A stretch of DNA of 64,000 nucleotides from Anaeromassilibacillus senegalensis. Its GTDB lineage: Bacteria > Bacillota > Clostridia > Oscillospirales > Acutalibacteraceae. This document shows positions 33,201 through 42,600 of the stretch, piece after piece; positions within the stretch are counted from its first letter, which is position 1, and every line of letters starts with the position of its first letter. The notes beneath the pieces are model-generated. The model saw only the letters and a program-made list of their open reading frames with translations, did no database searches and was not told the DNA's origin. The stretch covers positions 947,652 to 1,011,651 of the forward strand of contig NZ_LN868538.1 of NCBI RefSeq assembly GCF_001261775.1, given 5' to 3'. The position numbers and the translations under genes are program-made.

Positions 33201-35638
33201 GCACTGCGTTTGCTTCGCTTAACCTGCCGAAGACACTCGCCCTGCAGCTGGAAGGCGGCCTGACCGCGACGGTTCCGGTTGTCTGGAACAGCGAGGATTA
33301 CAGCCCGGTTCAGTCCGGCGCACAGACGATCACCGGTATGCTGACGCTGCCAGCCTGCATTGTCAACAGCAACGGCGTGGAAGTGAAGGCCGTTGTCAAT
33401 GTCGGCGAAGAAACCGCGCGCAACGTTGCGCCGGAAGCAACCGCAAGCTGCCCGAGCGGCGCTGCTGCCTCTGGTAAGCAAGCCGGCTTTATCAACGACA
33501 ACATCTTTGACGACCAGGAGCCGGGTGCAAACGGCAACGGCGTATTCGCGTTCGCAAGCAACACAACCGCGGACAAAAAATATCTGGACCTCACCTGGGA
33601 CAACCCGGTCGATCTCGACAGCGTAAAACTCTATACGTACTTTGCGAAGGATCAGGGCGTTACCAATTTTGACGTGCTGGTTTCCTCCGACGGCGGCGCA
33701 ACCTTTACAAAAGCAGCGTCTTCCGGCGACATCAACTGGCCGTCCCCGTCTACGGAAAGAGAGCAGGCCGTGAAAGAGGTCGTCTTCAGTGAGACCGCAA
33801 AGAACGTGAACGTCCTGCGCATCATGGTCAACAAGGCCAACCTCAAGTGGAACGGCGGCGTAATCACCGAGTTCCAGGCCTTTGGCATGAATTCCAAGAC
33901 AGACAATCAGGTAACTGTAAATTTTTCGGAGCCCGTTAACGGTAAGATTTCGGCAGCTACAGACAGTGGCGAAATCGTTGCGGGCACAAAGGTAGCTGCC
34001 GGAACAAATATCACCTTTACCTTTACCCCCAACGATGGATACCGTGTCAAGACCGCGACCATCAACGGCGAAGCCGTTACCCTGACCGCGGACAATACCT
34101 ACACCGTGGAGAACGTCCAGGCGGACGTCGCCGCGGATGCGGAATTCGAGGCGGACGTACCCACGGAGCGCGCGCTGACCGTCAACTACAGCGGTAAGAA
34201 AGTCAGCCTGACCGTGGACGGTGAGGAACAGCGCCTGGCGGACCTGCTCGGTTCCTACAAGGCGGACGTCCTCTCCAAGACGGAGCTGCTGCTGGCCTTT
34301 GCGCCGGCGGTGGAAGGCAGAGAGATCGCCGGTGTATCTGTCAACGAACAGGCGCAGACGGTGACCGACTCCGCAGCCTTCTCTTATGACTTCACCATGC
34401 CGAACGCGGACACCACGCTGCGCTTCGACTTTACGATCGTCAACAAGATGATCCTGCGTTCCACAATCGAAACCGCCGAGAGCCTCCAGGAGGGCAACGA
34501 GTACAAGACCGCTATCCCGACAGTCAAGAAGTTCTTCGACAAATCTCTGGATGCGGCTGTCAAGGTGGAAACCGACAAGGCGGCCACCCAGACTGCCATC
34601 GACAACGCGTGGAAAGACATGCTCAAGGCGATCCAGATGCTCAGCTTCCAGGCGGGCGACAAGACCGCGCTGAACGCACTGCTGGAGAACTGCGCGCTGT
34701 TCGTCGAAGAAGACTACACCGCGGAGAGCTGGGCGGCCTACGAGACGGCTCTCGCAGAAGCACAGGCAGTCGCGGACGATGAAGACGCCCTGCAAAAGGA
34801 CATCGACAAGGCTTACGACGATCTGATGAAGGCCGCCACTTCCCTGAAGTACCTGGCGGACAAGGACAGCCTGCGCACCCTGGTGACAGAAGCACAGAAC
34901 CTTGACCTCGACAAGTACCTGGACGACGGCAAGGCGCACTTCAGCGACATGCTGGCGGCGGCGGAAGACGTTCTCGAAAACGAAAAAGCCACCCAGAAGC
35001 AGATCAACGAAGCGGAACAGAACCTGGCCGACGCCATGTCGGCGCTCCGCCTGATCCCGAGCAGAGACGCCCTGAAGGACCTGCTCGGCATGGTCGAAGC
35101 GTTGGATTACAGCAAGTACACGGATACCAGTGTTGCGGCGCTGAAAGCGTCTATCAATCTGGCGAACGGCGTGCTGGATGATCCGAACGCAACCGACGAG
35201 GAAGTCGCGGATGCATTTGAGCTTGTCACCAACGCTTATAGCAGCTTGAAGCTGAAGCCGGAAAACAACACCTCCAAGGGCTCCAGCAGCCGTACACCGT
35301 CCTACGGCAACCTTTACGGTGCACAGGGTGTCGCGGTTGTGAACGCGGCGCAGAACATTGTAACAACCGCTTCCGTCCGTTCCGACACCACCGTTGACTT
35401 CACCCTGAAGAGAGGCAGCGCATACTGCTTCAAGATGACGGTTATCAACGGCAGCAATGCGACCCCGAACTTCACCGTCGGCAACGGCAATGTGCTCAAG
35501 ACCCAGTTTGTGGCGAAGATCGGCAGCGATTACTATTACAGAGTCTACGCCGTCGGCGCACCGGGCCAGAGCACGGGTGTGTACACCACGCTGGCAGGTG
35601 AAGCACCGCAACAGCACTGTGTGGTAACGGTTGGCTGA
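30221..35638 (+). CDS. giant secreted GH27 alpha-galactosidase with carbohydrate-binding and FIVAR modules
   Basis: An 1805-aa exported enzyme predicted to release terminal alpha-galactose. GTG start after GAAGGAGAG; signal peptide residues 1-27. The GH27 barrel spans about 85-640: PQMGWSTWN, nucleophile Asp218 in KYDYC, acid/base Asp459 in NDPDMLEVG. A CBM6/35-like domain (about 255-375) sits inside the barrel between them. Then come a NEW3 domain (about 635-745), NPCBM (757-890), InlB-B-like and Ig-like units (895-1065), an F5/8C domain (1066-1225), another InlB-B-like unit, an unnamed beta domain (about 1314-1405), four FIVAR-like helical repeats (1407-1675), a Ser-rich linker and the shared terminal domain (1721-1805). 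No LPXTG. Likely host-glycan or plant-galactoside foraging. Confidence 0.93.
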   Translation: MKRAKKLISILLCAALLCPASTAAFAASDITAPSEVAPHILTTLPTAAAGVAQNTLTLSGSNRIVGETAESAKAKEDLLAQQEAEAAGKLPPQMGWSTWNFFREKINEEKAMDAAKALVSTGLNEHGYVYFNLDDCWQSSMRDENGNMQFDLTGFPSGPQFIKNVNALAGPDSEHPLRVGVYSSCGDLTCEDMPGAAGYEEKDARTFAEWGVEYLKYDYCHVVDMETDSYTHSIKAPDVDYLSVAKAGTPEGERIQAETAELSGAASTVRCGKCDGTGYVTGLNANGGAITFKKTVEEAGRYVLTVGFHKSASIVSKFISAQVNGGKVYDTEIPRTSGWSGTGRQQMYIDLEAGENTIKIFNPIDGQKADSIRRYSKMGNALKESTAQVAEETGNPEKPLFFSVCEHGRTSPWTWAGDFANSWRTTHDISDSWSSMIGNYEINVNLWSYQKPGTYNDPDMLEVGVGNLTADENQAHFSLWCMMNSPLILGCDVRNFVDPESPDGVDHSANNNAYDIITNQDVIDINQDPLLLQGKRISTADGIDILVKPLSGGDAAVLFLNKNAANGASASIDLSALAEMDDRITLPSASAYKVKDLWSGEEAVIGTSLNSGAIPTHGTQMYRVSKVEAGSVDKLGTIKIDMPNTVFSAGETASVGVVVENVGRETMKNVNVAFSAPEGFTITGGETIDALALNEKKTVTFEVTMPETASNTIAKPADDYILSATASYRYDGDTEDTSKLATKAIKVAVAPQNTVTKLGDHPWLSSTTGWGTIKRNKSIDGNVLRLGGETYTSGIGVHAVSDITLYLGGGSYNFHSFIGVDQEMQVDTSSIEFEVLADGKSIYNSGVMKANERKEVNLNITDCRVLTLHIGDAGDGIGSDHGDWADATLTKTDDVKTYQINIADTLNGTVTTDPADTVMDGMPVTVTFTPDEGYTTHMAIVNNEVVVPVNNQHTVSNVKTDLDISAEFVKEGETGTQKAIVSAGSVDAQEVDFGTAFASLNLPKTLALQLEGGLTATVPVVWNSEDYSPVQSGAQTITGMLTLPACIVNSNGVEVKAVVNVGEETARNVAPEATASCPSGAAASGKQAGFINDNIFDDQEPGANGNGVFAFASNTTADKKYLDLTWDNPVDLDSVKLYTYFAKDQGVTNFDVLVSSDGGATFTKAASSGDINWPSPSTEREQAVKEVVFSETAKNVNVLRIMVNKANLKWNGGVITEFQAFGMNSKTDNQVTVNFSEPVNGKISAATDSGEIVAGTKVAAGTNITFTFTPNDGYRVKTATINGEAVTLTADNTYTVENVQADVAADAEFEADVPTERALTVNYSGKKVSLTVDGEEQRLADLLGSYKADVLSKTELLLAFAPAVEGREIAGVSVNEQAQTVTDSAAFSYDFTMPNADTTLRFDFTIVNKMILRSTIETAESLQEGNEYKTAIPTVKKFFDKSLDAAVKVETDKAATQTAIDNAWKDMLKAIQMLSFQAGDKTALNALLENCALFVEEDYTAESWAAYETALAEAQAVADDEDALQKDIDKAYDDLMKAATSLKYLADKDSLRTLVTEAQNLDLDKYLDDGKAHFSDMLAAAEDVLENEKATQKQINEAEQNLADAMSALRLIPSRDALKDLLGMVEALDYSKYTDTSVAALKASINLANGVLDDPNATDEEVADAFELVTNAYSSLKLKPENNTSKGSSSRTPSYGNLYGAQGVAVVNAAQNIVTTASVRSDTTVDFTLKRGSAYCFKMTVINGSNATPNFTVGNGNVLKTQFVAKIGSDYYYRVYAVGAPGQSTGVYTTLAGEAPQQHCVVTVG

Positions 35639-36035
35639 TTGCTGCCACTGAAAACCACCGTAGGTGCGAATGACGTTGTACGTCCGCAGAAGCATTGTGT
35701 AGTTACAATTGGCTAAGAGATTCGTTTGAGCCAATTGAGAGAGTCGCCTCTTGGCGAACAGAGCTTGGAAATACCCTGTTTTGAAAGAGGCTTCCACTGA
35801 AAAGCACTGTAGGTGTGATGGACGCTGCGCGTCCGCCGCACCGCCGCAGCGCTGTATGGTAACCATCGGCTAAAAACTTGTATGGATCGATCCAGTGAAC
35901 CGCCTGTTTATGAACAGCGCCGGAAGGTGCTCTACTCTAAAAGAGGCTGTCACGGAACATCATCGCAGACGCGAACGATGCTGCGCGTCCGCCTCCCGGG
36001 CGATACACAGTTATGGCAAACAAAGGATCACCGTA
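35639..36035 (+). repeat. stacked relics of the C-terminal tail after the GH27 stop codon
   Basis: Directly after TGA the same frame runs on for 25 codons (35639-35716), starting LLPLKTT and ending RPQKHCVVTIG before TAA. The real protein end is PQQHCVVTVG, and 7 of the 9 base differences over the last 11 codons are silent or conservative. A second copy (35797-35873) starts LKSTVG and ends with a shifted PQRCMVTIG, and a third, more decayed, starts near 35951. Copies recur every 149-156 bases. Confidence 0.75.
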
Positions 36036-36120
36036 GACGCGAACAACACCGCGCAGACACGATTCGGCTCGTGATCCGCGTCAGAACTGCAATGTAAAGA
36101 CCGGTTTATGCATTCCAGAA

Positions 36121-36165
36121 CCCCTGTCAATGGGCCACGGCCTGTTGGCAGGGATTCTTTGTTTT
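36121..36165 (+). terminator. terminator after the GH27 unit
   Basis: CCCCTGTCAA...TTGGCAGGG (one G:T pair) with an inner GGCC pairing, then ATTCTTTGTTTTT. Confidence 0.7.
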
Positions 36166-36374
36166 TCACGCGATTCTATCTCCCACAAGCTTTTATCCAA
36201 TTATTTTTCAAACTCCATTGACAAATCGCCACCTCCGCGCTATACTTTTCGCATATTCTTACATAAGTATCTTTTATAAGTCTCGTAACAAGCGTTTTTC
36301 GCGCCCTGTTAATCTGCTTAAATACAAAATATACGGAAGTTTTACCGATTCTTTTACCTTTTTCATGAAATTGG

Positions 36375-36467
36375 TTGACTTTCCAAAACCCTTATGCTTT
36401 AATAAGATTACACTTTAACTGAAATAACTATTAAACTCGTGTCATATCATTTTACAAAAAATGTAAA
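36375..36467 (+). promoter_or_regulatory. promoter and conserved leader box of the first large paralogue
   Basis: TTGACT (36375-36380), a 17-base spacer, TTTAAT (36398-36403). Downstream lies a box AACTATTAAACTCGTGTCAT (36426-36445), found almost unchanged at the second paralogue, then the hairpin TTTACA-N5-TGTAAA (36451-36467). Confidence 0.75.
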
Positions 36468-36614
36468 GAGGCACGGGGCTGTGCGGGACCACACTTCACT
36501 GCAAAAGGCGCAGCTTGGCACAGACGGGAAGGAGGCGGCCAAAACAACTGGACTTATCCCCTGGGAATGGGAAATCAACCGGGTTTTACAGGAAGACAAC
36601 TTAGGAGGAGAAAG

Positions 36615-39600
36615 ATGATTGAGATGAGAAAAAGAGCGATCGCCCTGATGCTGGCCACCCTGATGGCGGCTTCCGGCACGGGCATCGCAAGCGCCGCTGT
36701 GGAGCTGTCCTCCACCGGCATCACACAGGGCGTCTCCATGCAGTCCACGACAAAAATTTATCTGGATGGAAAAGGGATTATTTTAAAAGAGCCCTCGGCA
36801 GTCGTGTCCTCCACCGGCATCACACAGGGCGTCTCCATGCAGGCCGCGGCGGCGGCCGTCAAGGGCACGCTGCGCACCGCCCCCGCTGAGGCGGACCTCG
36901 AAGCGGAAGGGCCGCTCGGCTGGTTTCACTTTAACAGCAAAACACTGGAGGACTGCGCGCAGATGGGCGAAGGCAGCGCGATTTCCAACCTGAAGCTCTC
37001 CGGCACGCTGGCGCAGATCGCCACCGACGCCGCCACCAACTTCCTTTATACCGATGCCGCGGAAAAGAACTCCAAAGGCCAGGTGATCAATGGAAAAGGC
37101 GGCAGGGTTTCCTTTGACCTGCCGGGCAGCACGGACCCGCGGTATGTACGTTTATACACCGGCTCCTGGGCCTCCCAGATCACGCTGACCGTCGCGGTGA
37201 ACGGCGATGAGCAGTACAGCCGCGTCTACGGCAAAACGGAGACCTCTTCCGGCGCGAACAGCTACCTTTCCACCATCGAGTATCAAACGGATTCCGAAGA
37301 CGATGTTGTCACGGTTACTGCTGAAGTCACCGCAGTGATGGACGAGGTCTACGGCAACATGAGCATACAGGCCATCGCCGTCACAGACGAAGCGCCTGTA
37401 AAAGAGGACGCGCTCGCTTCCGGCGAGGTGCTGGACGCACCGGCAACCGCCAACCTGACCAAACAGGGAAATGTCGACTGGGTCATGCTCGACTCCACCG
37501 ACTTTGACGCGTTCAACCGCAAGGACACCGAGGACCCGGCGATCGGCGGCCTCACGCTGATCGGTAAACAGGACTATGTCACAAAGAACACGCAGACCAA
37601 CTTCCTGTATCTGGACGGATTGTCCCCCGTGCAGTCCCTGGGAGACGACAACCACAAGGGCCTGGTATTCACCGGTGAAAACAATGGCCTGGAGTTTACC
37701 GTTCCGGCCAGCCTCACCCCCCAGTACCTGAACATCTACACCGGCGCATGGGCGGCGGACGTCACGGCGGAGGTCTCCGTCAACGGCGAAGTACAATATA
37801 CGGAAACATACGGCAGCAGCGACACCACAAGCGGTACGCCCGCCAAATACAACCTGCTTTCCATCCAGTATCAGGCGGCGGATGCAAACGACGAGGTCAA
37901 GGTGAAGCTCTGGGTCTCCAAGGCGTACAGCAGCCAGTGGGGCAATATGAATATCTCCGCCATTGCGCTGAGCGACCGCCAGATAGAAGACGACGGCTCC
38001 ATTGTATCCGGTAAAGCGTCCAGCGCACCAATCGCCGCCGACCTGTCCAGCGAAGGAAATCTGGATTGGGCATACTTTAACAACGCTACCTTTGGCAACT
38101 ACAACCGGAAAAATCTGGCGGATTCCCTGATTACCAACGTCACAAATGTTGGCACCCAGCAAAGCCAGCCCATTATCAAGGACGCAAAAACTTCCTACAG
38201 CTACACGGACGGCGTCAGCCCGGAGTCCGAGGCCGGCGTACATAACGGCTTTGTCTTTGTCAAAGAAGGCAGCGGCGTAACCTTCAACGTCCCCGGCGGC
38301 CCGGATATGAAGTACCTGAACGTCTACACCGGCGAATGGGCCTCCGATATCACCCTGGAGCTGGTGGTCAACGGTGAGGTACAGTACAGCGAAACCTACG
38401 GCAGCAGCGTTACCACGGGCGGCACGCCCGCCGTGTGCCATGTGGCCCGCCTGCAATACAGCACGCCCAGCGCGGACGATACCGTGGAGGTGCGCGCGCT
38501 GATCTCAAACGCTTACGACAGCGATTGGGGCAACATGAGCATCCAGGCGGTTACCCTGTCCGACACCGCCCCCGCTAGCCTGGACGAAAAGATCACCACG
38601 CCCGAGTGGGAGGTCAACCACACCGGCGGCCAGATCCAGTCCCTGAAGACCATGATCGGCGGCGAACTGTACACCATTCCGATGCGCACGGACGACCGCG
38701 GCGGTTTCGTCTGGAATTACAACGGCCGCCAGATCGCCATGACCGCGGGCGAGACCGATGAAGATGGAACCATTACCTATACAGGCCGTTCCCGCACTGC
38801 TTCGGAGGACCTGTCTTTCACCATCCGCTATTCGGTGGACGAACAAAAGCAGCTGGTGGTCACCGCCTCTGTCACCAATAACAAGGATACCGAGCAGCAG
38901 GTGGACAAGCTCTCCCTGAACCTGGGCTTCAACACCTATCTGGAAAGCTACCCGCAGTACAACGACCAGCTCTTCCCCACCCTGCTGCGCTGTGAAAAGA
39001 CCCATATGTGGGGCTATCTCTCCACCCCGTCCGGCCGGCTGATGACCGTTTCCACCGACGCACCGGTTGCCTCCTATACGCTGGACTACGAATGGGGCGC
39101 ACACCGCATCCGCACCGCTTCCCTCGACATGCTGCAATCCGGCGAACTGCCGGAGCGCCATCCTGAGAACGCGGACCACATTGGCGCGAACGAAACAAAA
39201 ACCTGGAATGTCTACCTCAAACCTGTTGAGGACCTGAACGCCATTGAGGACGTCAAGCCGACCATTTCCAACAACACCCTGCTGCCGATGATCGACGCGG
39301 ACCGCTATACCATGGCGGAGGGCGAGTCCTCCCAAATCACGATCTACTCCCAGTCCCCGCTGAAAAACGGCAAGGTCACACTGGTTGCGCCGGATGGCAC
39401 GGAAACCGCACTCGACACCGTGGACAACGGAAAGGGCGTCTATCACTGCACTTTTGACGCGGCAGACAAGGCCGAGGGCGTCTATAAGCTCTGGGCGGAA
39501 AACGAAGCGGGCTATAAGTCGGAGGGCATGTTCTCCATCCGTAAATCCTGGTCCTGGTACACCCAGCAGGCCCGTAAAGCCGCTGTGGAAGCGCCGCAAA

Positions 39601-42600
39601 AAGGCGGGTCCCATTCGGAAGAATTCTACGGCCTGTATTCTGCTTACATCGCAAAGAAATATTTCCCGGACGATGAACTTGATATGGCCATCGACGAGAA
39701 GTTTGAAGAAATTTATCCGCTGATGTACGACGTCACCACCGACCTGCCCACCTCCTGGGAAAACCGCATCCAGAACCATTCCGCCATGCTGGGCATCTTC
39801 GTGGACAAATACCAGAGCTCCGGCAACTGGAGCGATCTGGAGAGCGCGGTCAATCTGGCGGATTTCCTGCTGACCAAGCAAAAGGATAACGGCGGCTATT
39901 ACAACGGCGGCACGGATTACACCTCCGTCATCTACCCGGCCAAGTCCATCATGGAGCTGATCCATGTGGAAAAGGACCTCAAGGACGACGCAAGCCTGAC
40001 CGAAGACGAGCGCGCCAAATGGGCGGAACGCTACGACCGCCACTTTGCGTCCGTGACCCGCGCCATGGATAATCTGGTCCGTCTGGACGGCCATTTTGAA
40101 ACGGAAGGCCAGCAGACCTTTGAGGACGGCGCGAACTCCTGCTCCGCCACCCAGCTCAGCGAATTTGCGCTGATGTTCCCGGCGGGTTCCGCCGAGCGCG
40201 AGAAATACACCAACGCCGCGCTGAAAATCATCAACTTCCACACCTCGCACCAGCAGTCCATCATTCCGGATTCCCGCATCAACGGTGGCACCCTGCGCTT
40301 CTGGGAAGCCCAGTACGACGTGGAGATGGGCCTGACCAGCGGCTCCCCGAATATGATGAACTCCCCGCACGGCTGGTCCGCCTGGAGCATCTACGCGCTG
40401 TTCAATCTGTATGAGCTGACCGGCGACCAGCAGTACCTGGAGCGCGGCATGAACGCTATGGGCTCCTGCGCACAGCTGATGAGCTTTGACGGAACCCTGC
40501 GCTGGGCCTTTATCGCAGACCCGTACCGTGAAACAAAGCTCTGGGTGAAAGACGAAGAAGCTTCTCAGGGCGACGTCATCAAGGGCAAGCATGTGGATGC
40601 GGTCATCGGAGAGGAATACGTCGATATGATCTCCTACTGGTGGAGAGCGCCGAAGAACACCTGGGTACCGGGCTACACCGGCATGGGCGGCTCTGTCACA
40701 CAGGGCGCGGCGTGCGACAACGACGTGCATGAAATCTTTAAAGCGCTGGGCGAAGTCGCCCTGACCAAGGCCTATGTCTCCCAGAAGGAAGACGGCAGCT
40801 TTGAAGCCTACAACTGCTCCGTCGAACAGAAGGACGGCGGCCTGGTGATTACACCGAATGAAGATGTGGTATCCAACGTCAGCGTACAGGTCAACAATGA
40901 CACCAACGTGACCGTCAAGTTCTACGACGGCGATAAATCCGCCGTTGTTGCGGCGGGCCTGCCGGCTTGGGTTTCCACCAAGGAAAACGCCGCTGACCTT
41001 GAAAACGCGGACAAAGATTCCAGCCTGCGCGGCCTGACCGTCAGCAAGGGCGAGCTCAGCCCGGCCTTCCAGGCGGACGTCACCGCTTACACGGTGGACA
41101 TCGGCGCGGAAGCCGGCAGTGTGGACATCACCCCCGCCGCAAACAGCGAGCACGCGGTTGTTTATGTCAACGGCACACGCGTCCTGCCGGGAGAGAGTTA
41201 TACTGTCACGGTTGACGGCGCGATGCAGGAAAAAACCATTCCGATCGTGGTAAAGTCGCAGTATCAGGCGGCCGAAACCACCTATACCGTCACTGTTTCC
41301 ACCATGGGCGGCTATGAAAACGTCGCTCGCAAGGCCAGCAGTGTCACCGCGACCCGCATCCAGGGCCCGGCGACCAATCCGATGAGCCTGATCGACGGCC
41401 ACCACGGCCTGGACGGCTCCAGCAGCACCCATATCACCGTTGCACCGGACGGCACGCCGGACAACTGGATCACCCTCAACTGGGATGCGCCGCAGAGCTT
41501 CGAGAAGGTACTCGTCTGGACCTTCTACGGCGCAAAGCAGGGCCCGACCAAATGGGACTACCAGATTTCCAAAGACAACGGCGACACCTGGGAGACTGTC
41601 GCGGCAGACGTAACCGCCACCTGGGAAAAGGAAGATAAGACGCAAGAGAGCTATACGGTCTCCTTCGACGAGCCGCTCACCGGCGTCACCAACCTGCGCA
41701 TGGTTCTCAAGGAAGGCCTGCACGCCTGGGGCAACACCTGTATTACAGAGATCGAGGCCTTCGGCAAGAAGGATGTCAAGCCCACCGAACACAGCATCTC
41801 CGTCAGCTACAGCGGCCGTCAGGCCAAGCTGACCGTGGACGGCGAGGCCCAGAAGCTTGCGGACCTCATCGGTTCCTATCAGGCGACGCTCCAGCCCAAC
41901 GCAACCAGCGTCCTGTCCTTCGCCCCGGCGGTGGAAGGCAGAGAATTTGCGGGCGTAACCGTCAACGGCGCCGCACAGGAAACCTTCACGCCGAACGCCT
42001 TCTCTATGACCTTTGCCAATCTGACCCAGGATGCAAACGTCAAGATCGACTTCACCGTTGTCAACAAGATGATCCTGCGCACGGTGATCGATACCGCGGA
42101 CCAGCTGATCGACAGCGACGAATTCCAGCTCGCCACGCCGACCGTGCAGACCAATCTGCGGAACAAGCTGGCGGCGGCGCAGGCCGTCGAGGGCAACAAG
42201 ACCGCAACGCAGGCGGCAATTGACACGGCATGGGGCAATCTGATCGACGCCATCCACCTGCTGAGCTTCGAGCTGGGCAACACCGACAGCCTGAAAGAGC
42301 TGGTGGAATCCGCCGGTATGCTCACCGAAGGCGACTACACCGCGGAAAGCTGGGCGGCCATGCAGGCCAAACTGCAAGCTGCAAATGTGGTTCTTGCCGA
42401 CAAAGAGCCGCTCAAGGCAGAGGTGGACAAAGCATACAAAGAGCTGCGCGTGGCTGTGGAAAGCCTGGTCCGCCAGAATGACCTGAGCTCCTTGCAGACG
42501 GTCATCGACCAGGCGGACGCCATTGTTCCCCTGCTGAAGGACCAGTATCTTGCGGTGGGACAGGAAGAATTCCTCGCCGCTCTGGAAGCCGCCAGGAAGA

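Noticed and set aside
35636..35716. Selenocysteine at the TGA after the GH27 gene
   Set aside because: The TGA comes right after a complete conserved terminal domain, no SECIS-like hairpin follows it directly, and the relic behind it repeats the same tail. A normal stop is far more likely.
35797..36097. Short frames in the downstream tail repeats as separate genes
   Set aside because: They are decayed copies of the terminal coding end with frameshifts and no ribosome binding sites.
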